This document shows positions 33,441 through 46,052 of a stretch of DNA of 64,000 nucleotides, piece after piece. Source of the stretch: Emydura subglobosa (taxonomy: Eukaryota; Chordata; Testudines; Chelidae); NCBI GenBank assembly GCA_007922225.1, contig ML679960.1, positions 1,564,032-1,628,031 on the forward strand, in the 5' to 3' direction. Below the pieces are notes generated by a model that was given only the letters and a program-made list of their open reading frames with translations, made no database searches and was not told the origin of the DNA. A program made the position numbers and the translations under genes. How positions within the stretch are numbered: the stretch's first letter is position 1; each line of letters starts with the position of its first letter.

Positions 33441-35755
33441 TATAAATATTGTAGCTAGAAAGATTAGGTCAACAGTGGTAACACTCCCCAAATTGCTTGG
33501 CCTGGATGAACAGTTCATTCAAATGTTAAACGTCAAATGTTATCGTCTATGTAATCCAAAAAGGGCACTTAGAAAACAAACAAACAGAATCCTGGCCAAC
33601 TTCTTATTTACACACAGAAAGCCCCCTCACATCAACACTAGCCAGGTACCATCTGTTTATTTTTTGTACGAAATGTTTATTCTTGACTACATATCCCAAA
33701 ACAAGATCTTTGAGGATTAGTTTATAAAAAGCAGTTAAACAAACTGTCAGTGGACAGCATCCCATCTTAGGTAAAGTATACATGGACCAAAAAAGTGGGG
33801 GGGAAAGATTTCCATGGAGACTAAAAATGGGCCCTATATGCCATTCAATCACAATGAGCTCCTATGTTATGCACAGTAAAAGTCAAAGATGACACAACCT
33901 AGCATAGACATACTAATCATGCGGCAGAGCCACAGACTAATTCTATCCAATTTGCTAGAGAGAGACTCCTTTATTGTGGCTGGCAACAGCTTCAACTGAG
34001 TTATACTAAGAGAGAAATCTAGCCACTTGTACGAATTTGTCCTGCATGGGGAACTGGACCAAGAATTACACATATCCCTAAAGCTGCTGCAAAAGACCAC
34101 AGTTCAATATGGTCAGGGAATAGCACCCTAAATTCAAGAAAAGATCAGCCAGAACTTAAAAACTAAGCATTGCTGAACTAGAAAGATATTTACGTACCAT
34201 CTTACTAACAATTCCTGGTTAATTCAGTAATCCTAGACTCATAATGCCATTTATTCAGCATTAAACTCCCACTTTGGAGGAAGTTTTGAATCTGGATGTG
34301 AGCTGTTTTAAAGGCATGCCAGAGTGTTTGCAATATTGGTTGCAATACCTGAAAGTGTTAGTGTAGACAAACTCTTTTCCTGCTTTGCATAACACTTAAT
34401 TAAAAACAAATATTTATAAGTCAAACACCTTTTATCTTGGGCACTTAATTATGCTATTGCTCCACCACTAGGAAACCAATGAGAATTTGGTTTATTCCAA
34501 TAAATAAATATGCAAGGTGCTTTGAGCCCAACCATCTTCTTCCTTAGCCTGTCCTTTCATTCTCTCTGCACATCCTTTGTCATTCCTCTCCTTTGTCCTC
34601 ATTTTATTCCTCACCTGCACATTTTGGGGCTGTACAATTCCCAGTGTGCTGCTTGATTTCTTGTCTAAAACTCCATTATGTCTGGGACACTACTCCTAAA
34701 GTTTCATGCACAAAATACTTTAGAGAATAAACCTTGAGGAATTTTAGAAAGGAAACCAAGATCTGTATCAGATTGCACAGTAACTGAAGAAACCTGCCGA
34801 ATCAACCAGTGGTAACTGAGACATTTCAAAATGACAGGTGTAATAGAAATATTAAATTTTGCTGCACAAATTGATGTAAATGAATATGCCAAAGTAACAA
34901 AGTTGTAAAAAATTATATTACAAAACAAAGATCTAATCTCTACAATAGTTATTCTTGGAATAGGGACTGAATGTCTAAATCACGTAGATAGTAAGGATCG
35001 CATCAGGAGAATGAACAAAAATGTGTCCTGCCAGCAAAGGTCCCAAAGTTGTGGAGCTCTGGAGGGATGGCAGCAGTAGAAATAATGTATATTCTTTTAT
35101 TATGGAGAAATCTAGCAAAGGCTTGGACCAGTTACTAGGGAGCTGCAGCTACATCATCTCTTGGAGGAGATGGAGTCGTGAGTAAAGCATTGAACTCAAT
35201 TCATAAACCAAACTTCTTATGTCGTTTTTTCTACATGTGAGTGTGTGTAGGCCGAATTTGTATCTAAGGCATCAAAAGATTATTCTCACTGATAAAACAT
35301 GCTCTTGTCATATTGACAGGGAACAATTTTTTTTTTGGTGACCATTCTCCCCTCATTTGCATAGGTAGGACCAAACACTGCCCTCAGATGCAGTTGTGCA
35401 GCTCCAGTTAACTTCAGTGGGATTTACCCCTGACCATCTAAGGAAAAAAATTGCCTCTAAAGCTTTAAACTATGAACCTTTCTGCTATGCTCACTCACTC
35501 CAAAGATACACTGGGAATGAATGAAGGCATAACATGCAAAATAGAGACTGTCTAATCCAGTCCTCAGCTGAAGTGAAATTTGTGGCAATGATTTCAAAGA
35601 TGATCACAGTAGGAAGGAGCACGAAAGCGTTTAGAGATGAACTGCCTGAGCCAGGAAGTTTGGATCTAGGATTCAAACTTGACTTATGTTCAAGGTTGTT
35701 CAGATTTGTGGTTCCAGTTTCGGCCTTTGATGGCGACAGGCTGAAGCCAGGACAT
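33441..35755. other. No recognisable gene
   Basis: AT-rich sequence with short random frames only. A scrap at 35380-35445 ('aacttcagtgggatttaccc') resembles the 'cattgaagtcaatgg' foldback theme. Nothing else is recognised. Confidence 0.5.
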
Positions 35756-35758
35756 TAA

Positions 35759-36016
35759 GGGTACGTCTACACTGCAGTTAGACACCCGGGGCTGGCCTGT
35801 GCCAGCTGACTTGGGCTCAGGCTAAGGAGCTGTTTAATTGCAGGGTTAACATTCGGGCTTGGGCTGCAGCCTGAGCTCTGGGGCCCTCCCACCTCTTAGG
35901 ATCCTCGACTCTGGGCTCCAGCCCTAGCCCGAACATCTACATGGCAATTAAACGGCGAGCCTGAGCCAGCTGGCATGGGCCAGCTGCGAGTTTTTAATTG
36001 CAGCATAGACATAGCC
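35759..36016. repeat. Near-perfect foldback MITE, about 258 bp
   Basis: The left end 'gggtacgtctacactgcagt' and the reverse complement of the right end, 'ggctatgtctatgctgcaat', start two arms of about 120 bases that pair through most of their length: both contain 'ccagctg', 'ggctcaggct', 'tgtttaattg'-like, 'ttcgggct.gggct' and 'gagc(t)c' blocks in the same order. TAA (35756-35758) and TTA (36017-36019) flank it, reminiscent of Harbinger targets though not an exact direct repeat. Non-coding. Confidence 0.75.
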
Positions 36017-36020
36017 TTAG

Positions 36021-39000
36021 ATCTGGAGCCTGGCTTTCCCAAAACAGAGAGGTGGTTGGATTGGACCAGTTCCTAATTGTGATTTCATGGAGGCGATGTT
36101 TCAAAGGCATGTTGTCTAATCACCCAAATTAGTGGGCAATTAACCAACATATTGCCTTGCAACAGAAAGGGGACTTTACACTATCAAGAGCCAACGATTT
36201 AATGTTCTGTGAATCCTTAACAAAAAGCTATTGTATTCTACAATGAAGCCTCCATAAGATTATATTATTAATTATATAGCTGCCATAACATGGTACTTTG
36301 TGATCTGTACCATACGTTAAATAAAGAACAGAATAGCTGTCCCAAACAGCTTATAACCAGAAGGCACCAGTGAGTGCAATACAGTGTATTATGCAATACT
36401 AAATAATAGAGTTTAGGAATGAAATAAGCAAACAGGATGGTATGTGGTCATTGTATCTGGATTGCTTTGCAGAGCAAGGGCTCAGGCAGTGACAACACTT
36501 ACTACCAAGTCAAGGGCTTCCTCCCATGAGTGGTCTCATTGACTTGAATGGGACTATTTGTAATAGTAAACATTGCACTTGCTAATGTTTTGCATCATCA
36601 GGCCCCAAGTTTGCAACATCAAGGTAAGCTGCAGTGTCTTGGATCACTTCAGTAGAATACTGTCATATTTTTACACTGGATGCCAATTGGTAAGAATAGG
36701 GGAAACGAAATCCATTCACTTAATAAGCTTGTTCAACATCAGCAATTATCAGCTGCCCTGTGTATATCAATAATTTCCTCTCTTTGAGCAGCTAGGGTGG
36801 TGTTTTCCAGAGTGACTGCAGTGTAGTGATTAGATTGCTGTTTCCTGCCAGCTAGCATGTTGAAGCTGCTGGCTGAATAATAACTATGGTAGACAGACAG
36901 GGTTATTCCTAAAGTGCTCCTGAGAGGATCATTGATTTTTGATTGATTTTTTTTTTCTCATTGCTTGTCTGCAGGAGGCTTATATTGGGTGCAGCATCTT
37001 CAACTGCTCTAGGTCAAGCCACGTCATCCCTTATGATAACTTTTCTAGAGATCTGGAGTTGAGAATTCAATTGTCAGTTTACAACTTTCTCAGATTTATT
37101 AAAATTATTATTATTGTCTGTTGTGCTTAATTACATTCAAATCGATTTCAAGGAAATTAAGTAGATTTCTTTGGATAATGTTCAGAATGAACAAGATGAC
37201 AAATGTACATTAAATGCTTCCTTTTGTTTCTTCACCACTCTGACAGCTGTTGATGTGAGAGCCTTGCCTGTGTTTCTTAAAGTCTTTCTCTCTCTGCTTC
37301 TCTGATTGCATTATATAAGCCTGCAACTGTATTATTTATTATCTATTTAACTCTAATTCTATCTCAATGGTAGACATCAAGAGAGCACTTATCTCATTTA
37401 ATATTGACTTTAACATGATAAACTGGGATATCATGCTTGTTCTTGGGAAGTAATATTGAGGCAAGATATTTTTATTGCATTTTATCCATGTTTTCAGCAC
37501 ATAATTTTGTAAATTATATATTCTTGTAATATATTTGCTGAGTGCTGTCAGCTTAGAATGGCAGATTTTACAACTGCTTTGCAAATGTTTCAATGACAGT
37601 ATTGCCAACTCCCATAATTTTTATCATGAGGGTTGTGATAATAGTGATTTTCATAAATTCCTGGCTAATGGAGTCATGTTATTAGGTGAGACTCTCAGCT
37701 ATCATTAAAACAAGTAAGTTTCTAGCATTCATAGTTGTAGACAAAAATATGAAAGCATGAATTAAATGGCTCAAAAAGCAGAAAGCACACAAAACCCCTC
37801 AACTTTATTATTTTGAAAAATCTTGTGGTTTTTTTAAGCCAATCTCATAATTTTTGCAGGCCTAATTTGTGATTTTTTGAATGATTGGGGTTGGTGTTGT
37901 TGAAATGACTAACAAAGTTGCAAGGCATTGAAGAATCCGGTTAGTTGTGTTTTTTAAAAGAGCCTGTAATATTTTAGATCTTTACAGCAAATCCTAGGAG
38001 TCCAGATAAATTACAGACAGCGAATTACCTGGAACAAATTATTTGATATCTAATTGAATTCCCTACCATGAGTCCCATAAATCTAATGTAATGTAGACTA
38101 CCTGTAGCATGTGCTGCACTTGATAATTATTAAAGTCAGTGATTAATGATTAGCCCTAAAACAGCATTAAGAATATACTTCTGGTAAATTATAGAAGGGG
38201 TAACTTAATTGTTTTTTCCTTTTGAAGTCCTGAACTTCACCAAAAGGATATTCTGGAAAATATCTCTAAAATTGGTATAACAATCCAGATCAGAGAATAT
38301 TTTTATTTATACAGAAATATAAAAGCAAAAGCATGTTAAAGGAGCAAGCTAACGGTGCTCTCTATTCTAATGAAAGAACAAAAATCCACTTGTAGTTTAC
38401 ATATGTATTTTGTAAAATGCGTACCCCCTTACTATTTTTAGAGATCATAACAGCTGGTCAGATCATTTATAATATCATTATGATTCACCCTAGTCCCAAA
38501 GAGTTCTGTTCTTTTTTCTGTTTCATCCCTCTTGGCCACAATACTTCTGAATTCAACCTTAGCAAAAACTCCTCTACATTCAATTCTAAGTTTGTATGAA
38601 TTGGTTCTGAGAAAATTAGAATTGGCCCAAACTTTTCCCCCTAATTTAACAGTATAGTTTGAAGTTTGAAAAATTGTGGTTTGCCCTTATATTTTATTGC
38701 ACTACCTGGTGCTGTCTGAGAAAGCAAGCAGAAACCCTGAAATACATCTCACTGGAGAGCTGTTTTTTTTGTATATCAAGCCTGGCTGGCTGCAGAAAAT
38801 ATCAGGAATCTTATGAGAGACTCTGTGCTTGTGAGGGTTTCTTCTGAGTTTTGTAGGCTCATGAAGATCAGAAACATCAGCCAAATATCTGAACTTATAG
38901 ATGCTTCTCTGAGGCTATTAAGCCATTTAACCATCACTAAGTGACCCCATACTGACATTCTTTTATTGTTTCATCCTTTTCTTCACCTTTACCTCAACCC

Positions 39001-39230
39001 CATCAGCTCGTGGATTGAATTCCTTCAGTTCATCCAAAAGCCATTTACTAGCTCACTTGCCTTCAAACAAAACCCTACCACATCAGTTTCTTTACTTGAC
39101 TCAAACCTCACACGTAACTCCTACCAGCAGGAACATACTTGTTCAAAGTAATCCTGGACATCCATGTTCCACAGATTCATGTTTGACATCCATGCTCCAC
39201 AGCTCTATAAATCGGCCTCAGGCTACGTCT
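36021..39230. other. No recognisable gene; minor repeat scraps
   Basis: AT-rich. 36440-36605 ('tctcattgacttgaatggga') is a scrap of the 'cattgaagtcaatgg' foldback theme. The rest, including 37100-38900, has no recognisable repeat or exon. Confidence 0.5.
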
Positions 39231-39517
39231 TCACTGATGGCAACAAATTCGCCGCCGTCAGATCGATTTTTCTAGATCGACTGAGCGGTCAGTGAAGACC
39301 CGCTCAGTCGATCCAGAAATTAACATATTAATACCACCTTCTCAAATGGTGTAGTGCTGCATCAACGGGAACTCGGTTCCCGTCGGTGCAGTGCAGTGAA
39401 GATGGCGCGCAGAAGAGAAGCAGAGAAGTTGATGGGAGTTACACAAGTTTTTTGCGTAGTTTGCGTAACTCCGGTTGACTGCCGCTGAATCTCGGCAGTA
39501 AGTGTAGACAAACCCCC
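39231..39517. repeat. Harbinger-type MITE, about 287 bp
   Basis: Ends 'ggctacgtcttcact' and, reverse-complemented, 'ggggtttgtctacact' form short terminal inverted repeats. Inside are 'agatcgatttttctagatcg', 'ctgagcggtcagtgaagacc' and 'cgctcagtcgatc', with GATCGA/GTCGA blocks in inverted order, plus 'cgggaactcggttcccgtcg'. The high CpG content suggests it is younger than its neighbours. Non-coding. Confidence 0.7.
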
Positions 39518-39956
39518 AGTTCCAAAACACCTCCTGCATTTGGTACTATTTTAACCATACAAGGTGAGCTGTAAAATAAGTCTTTTTTCTGATTGCTTTG
39601 TATATCCTATTACACACAAAAAAACCCTACAGTAAAATTGTTAAAGTTGCAAAGCCAAATAAGCACTCAAATGTTAGAAAATGTCAGAATTAAGGTTGCC
39701 TGTGCAATCTTAATTCACTACCCTTATGCATATGTGTTATGACACAGTCTTTAATTACAAGATCACATCCTTTTTCCTCCTAAAGGCCCAAGGGGGCCTC
39801 ATTCAGTGTACAAGATGGCAGGGCTCACTGAATGAACTAATCAATATTTTGCTTTCTCTTCATTTTGGAATGGGTAGCCCAATGCCTTATTTACTGCACA
39901 CTATTCCAATTCTGCTCCAAAGACAGAATTATTAATTTCCTCATGGGCTTTTCTGT

Positions 39957-40100
39957 GGTGCTCATCACTATGGTATCTGAGTGCTTCACAAATATTAATG
40001 AATTTATCTTCATAGCACCCTTGTTTTGTGAGGTGGTGTAATTCCCATTTTACAGACGAGGAGCTGCTGTGGCACAGAGAGAGATTAAGTCAAAAGTTTC
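39957..40100 (+). repeat. MIR/CORE-SINE-like repeat
   Basis: 'ggtatctgagtgcttcacaa', 'tttatcttcatagcaccctt', 'cccattttacagacgagga' and 'gcacagagagagattaagt' are in the order expected for this old amniote SINE (read as the reverse of the MIR core). Confidence 0.6.
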
Positions 40101-43100
40101 CCTTAGTTTGGGTGCAAATCTGAGAAGCCTAGGGAAGATCCTTATATAATGTTAACTACTAAGACGAATCAGCTTTAGGCATCCCACATTGACTTAATCT
40201 CTCTGTGCTGCCATGCTGAGTTAGGTGACCAAGAGTGACATAACAGCTCAGAGGCAGCACTTATTTTGACAGGGAGTGTCAGAGTCAAGGGAAAGATCTG
40301 AAAGGGGTTCTCTGCACCAGCCATGTGGAAGATCGGGTAGGAAATAACTTCAGAGAGCAGGGGTAAAAGTCTTAAGGGGGAAAGACTTTAGGAAAGGCCA
40401 GGTAGCAGGTACTTTCTTTCAGAAAGAAACTTCAGAGTCTATGAAAGGTTGTGTTAACAGTGAACTGTTTTGGTAAATAAAGAAAACGCTGAAGAAAGGT
40501 AGTGAAATTCTGCTGTTCTTGGGAGTTTGATTTGACACACTGGCCCACCAGCACACAGGGCCTCAACAGACAAAATGAGACCAGGAGTGATTTGAATAAG
40601 GGGAGGATATAGGCCTGGTATTTCTTCATATAGGGGCAGTATGGAAGACTTCACAGAGGGGAAAAATACAAAGAGAGTGATGAGACTGGCTTTACTGGTG
40701 CAAAAGGATGCGAGTGGATGTGATAAATATTTTACAAGGGTGTTTTTCTGATCTTAAGGAGAGTGCATGTGCTCGTGGGACTAAGTCATCTCTTCCCCTC
40801 AAGTCAAGCATCTGTGGTCTGAATTTTCCATGACTTTTGAGTATCTTTGAATGGTAGTTCTCAGTACCTTAAATACCTGTTGGAGTACAAAACAGATGCT
40901 TAATAGGAAGTAATAGCAAAATTCAAGGTCTTTGTCTTTCTTTACAAATAAATAAAATCCATGTCCATACATTAAAGCACCATTGTTATACAAGATGGGT
41001 AAACTTCTGGCCCTATTGAAGTCAACAGGAGTTTTGCCATTGATTTCAATGGAGTCAGGATTTCACCCTCTGGATTCTATTATTTTTAAGTACTTATTTA
41101 GCTCTGTGGTATTGGAAGTACACTTTTTCTTTAACACAAGCTCCAGCAAGCAATACTAAAATGAACTTTTCAAAGTTCTCAGTTCAGACTTTTTACATAG
41201 GGTCCTTTCCTCCTTGTAGTCACTGCATACCAATTACTTGAGATTACCACAACCTTCAAAGGCACCAGGAGGGAGCAGCGGGGGCTGGGGGGGAGCTGCG
41301 GGGGGGAAAGAAAATTCACTTTGACCGCAAGGATTAGAATTGCCAGTACCTTTTCTTATTATTTCCTTTACAAGACCATCTGCTATAAGTGACTTGTAGA
41401 TGAGCACTGTACCTGGTGAAGTGTACAAGGTCCAAGGCTATAGGCAGTACATGAATGCTTATGTTTAGTTTACAAGCAACTCTGAGACCTCAAGAGCCTC
41501 AGCTACTTGAGTAGAAGACCTCAGCTGGAGCTCTACTTCATGTTTCCCCCCTTGATAAATAATTAGATAGAACTTAGTTAGCTAAAAATACTCTTTAAAT
41601 GTTGCTGTTCGATATTTGAACAACTCATATCACAAAGAACACATTTAGGAAACAGTACAAAGTGCCAGGCAATTGTATAATCTGCCTACGCAATTGAAGA
41701 TAAACCACTATCTCTCTATTAAATCCAAACCAGCATTCTTCTTTCCAAGGCATAGTTTTCTTAAGATTTTTTTTTCATACCTTAACATGATGGCAGCGGA
41801 TGGTAGGATTAAGGAGGATTAGTAAATACAGTCTAACGTACGAAAAAAGCTTTGATGGAGAGCCTGGTGCCTGGATGATGATATTGCATGTCATCTAGTT
41901 ATACACCATGTTATGAAGTATAAGGATTTTTATTAAATTCTGGTAAATGTCACGGTACCAGTATAATACAAGACATTCATGATTCAGTGTCTTTCCTTAA
42001 TAACGGTTCATCACTTCGCAAGCTTTTAAATGACACAAATTCATTCTGCAAATAGGAAAGCAGGTCCCCCTTTGCATGGCGTAAGAGCATCATTTCACTG
42101 CCATGCATTCCAGAAATAGCTGGGAAATTTGTCATGGCTCTCCGCATCTTCTACATTTTTTCCCTATGTACAGACACATGAAATCCTCTGAAGATGGATA
42201 GCTGCCAAATGAAGTCAGTGATCTTGGGGTAAGGCAGAGGTTGACACTGCTTCTCTAGGTTTTATTACTTTATTATGCAGTCCTGTTGTTACAGGGTAGA
42301 TCTGTAGGCTAGACTAGACTAGACAAGACTAAATTGTACTATACAATAAATGTAGTGTCACTTAGAGGATGGTCTGCTGCCCTCAAACAGAAATAGCCAA
42401 GACTAGAGTATGCTTTGTCCAAAGCATAGAGATCACATGGACTCTTAATGCAGAGTGTAAACATTCTAAAAATATGAAGAGCATGATATATAATGTATTG
42501 GAGTGTATCTTCTGTAACGAGAAAATGGAATTCCATGGGTGTAAAATGTATTTTAAAATAAAAAATATCTGCTTGTAGGAAAATTAGGTCTATATCAGAC
42601 ATATGCTAGGGAATTTTGAGCTATCTATAAAGATGTGCTGTGTACCCACAGAATAACTTTTAAAATGTTCTTTTACTGCATAAAAATACTGCTTGTATGA
42701 ATTTAGTGTTCATGAAAGGGGAGGATAATGCTATTAGCCCAGTAAGATCAATGTACCGTCTTACTAATACACATAGTACTGATACTAGTATCAGGGTGTT
42801 TGGCCATATTTACTGAGATGCTGTTCAGTATTGTGTTAGACTAGCAGACCAAGTACACTTTAAAAAATTGTTAGACTAACTGTTTTAAACATATGTTGCT
42901 ACTGCAAAAACTCTTGATGATACCATTGATTGCGACACAATTTGAACTAAGACTAATGCTGTCTGATTATTAGACTGCTAGCAGAGGTGCTCAAAACATT
43001 GAGCTGTGACATTTCAGGGCCTTTTTCTCTTTTCTTAAGGAACCAGCCAGATTAGAAGATTTCATTATGAAGGAACATCTCTATCTAGATAATGGGCCAA

Positions 43101-43368
43101 ATCCATCCCTGGAATATTCCCACTGAAGTCAATTATTACACCTTCTATTCATTTGGCTCAATATATTTACCAGTCAGGTTACCACTGTTGAGGAACCTTA
43201 AAGTGGAACTAAAAAAGACCAGGACAAAAGCCCCTTAAAACTTGTCTGTAATAGCATTGTGTATAATATTAGCGCTAGGGTGTCAGAGATGCTCAGAGGC
43301 AGCCTAGTGGTTAGCACCCAACTTCCAGCTCCTTGCATTTCTGTCGGGGCAATAGAGGTGCTTGTTTT
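40101..43368. other. No recognisable gene
   Basis: AT-rich. 41005-41070 holds a 'ttgaagtcaacaggagtttt' and 'gatttcaatggagtcaggat' scrap of the foldback theme, and there is a G-rich patch at 41277-41305. 43290-43368 has a 'gcctagtggttagcacc' SINE-like box directly before CR1. Nothing else is recognised. Confidence 0.5.
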
Positions 43369-43880
43369 TGATGCCCACAATTCAAGAAGGGTGTGGATAA
43401 ATTGGAGAGGGTTCAGAGAAGAGCCACGGGAATGGTTAAAGGATTAGAAAACATGCCTTATATTGACAGATTCAAGGAACTCAATCTATTTAGCTTTACC
43501 AAGAGAAGGGGTAAAGGGGTGACTTGCTTACAGTCTATAAACACCTACATGGGGAACAAATATTTAATAATGGGGTCTTCGATCTAGCAGGAAAGGTATC
43601 ACAGCATGCAGTGGCTGGAAGTTGAAGTTAGACAAATTCAAACTGGAAATAAGGTGAACATTTTTAACGGTGAGAATGATTAACAATTTAAATGTAACAG
43701 GTTACCGAGGGTCCTGGTGGATTCTCTATCACTGAAAAATTTTAAATCAAAAGTGGATTTTTTATTTTTACAGATATGTTCTAGGAATTATTTTGGGGAA
43801 GTGCTATGGCCTGTGTTACTCAGAAGGTTAGCCCAGATGATGACAGTGGTCCTTCTGACCTGGGAATATATGAATCTATA
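43369..43880 (+). mobile_element. CR1 LINE fragment (+), including RT tail
   Basis: Begins at 'gatgcccacaattcaagaag', encodes a decayed end of ORF2 (frame from 43393: LERVQRRATGMVKGLENMPY, then DRFKELNLFSFTKRRGKGV), and ends 'tccttctgacctgggaatat'. 'LErVQRRAt.mv.GLe.lpY..Rl.eL.LFsl..RR' is the conserved final block of CR1 ORF2. Truncated at 5' and frameshifted downstream. Confidence 0.85.
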
Positions 43881-44681
43881 TTCAACTGCCATCTCTTCCA
43901 GTTTTGGGCTTCTCTGGAGCACAGGCTTCCAGGGTGCCCCTACTGCATGGTGGTTTGTAATCAGATGTCCAGTAGCACATCTAGAATAAGATGATTAGAC
44001 TCTTTTCTACTTATCATTTCAGGCTAGATTGAAACTCTGATTTCAGTGAAAACATAAAGCCAAATCCTGGACCCTTCCATGGACGCTGAGTATCCATGAG
44101 ATTTAAGCACAGAAGTTGGCCCTCTGCCATCAAATCTTGTCTGCCACACACAGAAGTGCGCATGTAGGGGGAGAGGGAGTGAGTCAGTCATCTTTGTGGC
44201 ACTATTCCCTCATTGTGGGACCCTGCGAGGGCTCTCTGCCAGGCAGTGAGCAGGAACTGGGTGAGCGCACAGTGACGGAAGGCAAAGCAAGAGTAGGGAG
44301 GTACATACGTTGCCCCCAGACAGCCTAATGTAGTTTCCTAGTTAAAGAGAACATAGTTCCAGGCCCTTTTGCAGTAGGGAACCTCTGTTTAAGTGGTATG
44401 AACAAAGGGGAGCAAATGCCAGTGAGTTGAGGAAATGTGGGGTCTTAAAGCTGCAGGAACAGACTGACAGCTCATTAACAGGGTAATTCTGTCCCACCCC
44501 CATCACACCGACAGGACAGTTTCAGAAGAACTTCATGAAGAGATCCTTCTTAGGGCAGGAGGGACCAGTCAGGTCCTCAGGTTTCACTCATTTCTTAGTC
44601 AAGCAAACTGCCACTGGCTCCTATAGGAGTGAGCCTTGGCTCAGTAATAAGGGAGTAGTGACTTCAGGATTTTGGGGCAGA
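43881..44681. other. No recognisable content
   Basis: Mixed-composition sequence without recognisable exon or repeat. Confidence 0.5.
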
Positions 44682-44750
44682 TCCTCAAAGATATTTAGGC
44701 ACCTAAGTCCCTTTGAAATCACCTAAATGCCTTTGAGGATCTGGGTCTTG
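44682..44750. repeat. Short foldback MITE
   Basis: The left end 'gggcagatcctcaaagatat' + 'ttaggcacc' pairs with the reverse complement of the right end, 'gacccagatcctcaaaggca' + 'tttagg', over about 26 bases with three mismatches. The loop is short. This is the cleanest small member of the 'aggcacctaagtccc' foldback type. Confidence 0.7.
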
Positions 44751-45924
44751 GTCCCTGATGTTTTTTCACTGCAACACCTAATATTTGTGTTGGGGTGATT
44801 TATTTACTTGTGCATTTCTTTGCAGCCATTGTTAAGAAGCACAGACTTTATGAAGAATTAACATTAAAGAATATTATTTCTATTGCCATAAGAACAGATG
44901 TTTTGCATGCTGCGGTGGCAGTGCAGATTGTATGTCCTTAACACATACCAATATGGTGGTAAATATTTGTACAAATATACCCTTATTCATATGCAGTTTA
45001 GGAATCCAAAAGCTAAATTTATTCTTCATTATTCAAATGGAACTTAGGTATTTGCAATAGCTCCATGCTAAATGGTTTGTCTAGACAGCAGCCAGATGCT
45101 GGATTGAATTATTGGAATCTTATCTATCTAATTTAAGGCATTGTATTGCTACTCATCATCGTAGCATCTGAGCACCTTTCATATAACATAGATAGATAAT
45201 ACCAAAGCCCCTTGGGGACTTTATGGAGGTGCTGGCTCTTTCCTCAGGGGTTTTTGTGGTGGTGTTTTTTGTTTTTGTTTTTGTTTTTGGAGGCGGGAGA
45301 TAGACAGAGTGTGTAGCTGATGTTGTGGAGATCATTCTGGTTCTGGTTTAAAAGCTTTACAAATAGGAAGGTTTTGCAGCATTTCCTAAAGGTGATCAGG
45401 CTTTGGAATATCTGGAAGTTTGTTTCACAGACAGATCTCTTCAGCTGAGAATCCTTTGTCCACAGCTCTCAAGCATTTAAGGTGATCTCTGGTTTTGATA
45501 TTGATAGGTGGAATAGTCTAAGAATACAAATGAAAAATAAATCAATTAACCAAAGATAGAATATTATTTTATAATAGATCACACATACAGTACGGTGATG
45601 ATCTGTGTGAAACTATTTGTTGTACCACTCCTAAGATTATAGGCTGCCTGGCTAAAGTTTGTACAAGCTGGGGCAAAGGAAGAAGGATTTAGGTGTCAGG
45701 GTGTCAGGATCTCTTTTGCTACCTATGGGAATTCACAGTAATGAAACAAAAGAACAAATCTGAAAGGATATATTGAGAAAGATACTATAATTAGAAATCA
45801 GAAGGGATAGAAAATCTGTCTGAAGGAGATCTGATTCAGGGCACATTTATACTTGTGTTTTAAGGGTGAAATCATATAATTAAATCCACGATGCTGACCA
45901 GAAATCCAAAGCAGCAAACAATGA
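44751..45924. other. No recognisable gene; one T-rich simple repeat
   Basis: (GTTTTT)n lies at 45262-45289. 45150-45190 has a possible SINE scrap ('catcgtagcatctgagcac'). Nothing else is recognised. Confidence 0.5.
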
Positions 45925-46052
45925 TATATCATTTGTATTGTGATATTGCCTAGGAGCCTTCCTAATGGACCAGAATCCCATTGTGCTGGGTGCTGTATGA
46001 ACAGAGAACAATAGGATGGTCCCTGCCCCAAAGTGCTTACAATGTAAGTAAT
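45925..46052 (+). repeat. Old amniote interspersed repeat (SINE-like, family not assigned)
   Basis: The best-kept copy in the window of 'cccattgtgctgggtgctgt' followed by 'ggtccctgccccaaagtgct' and 'tacaatgtaa'. Family name unknown to me. Confidence 0.6.

Noticed and set aside
35534..35758. 74-codon frame that reads smoothly (SAEVKFVAMISKMITVG)
   Set aside because: No family recognised, ends at a foldback boundary, no splice support; probably chance.
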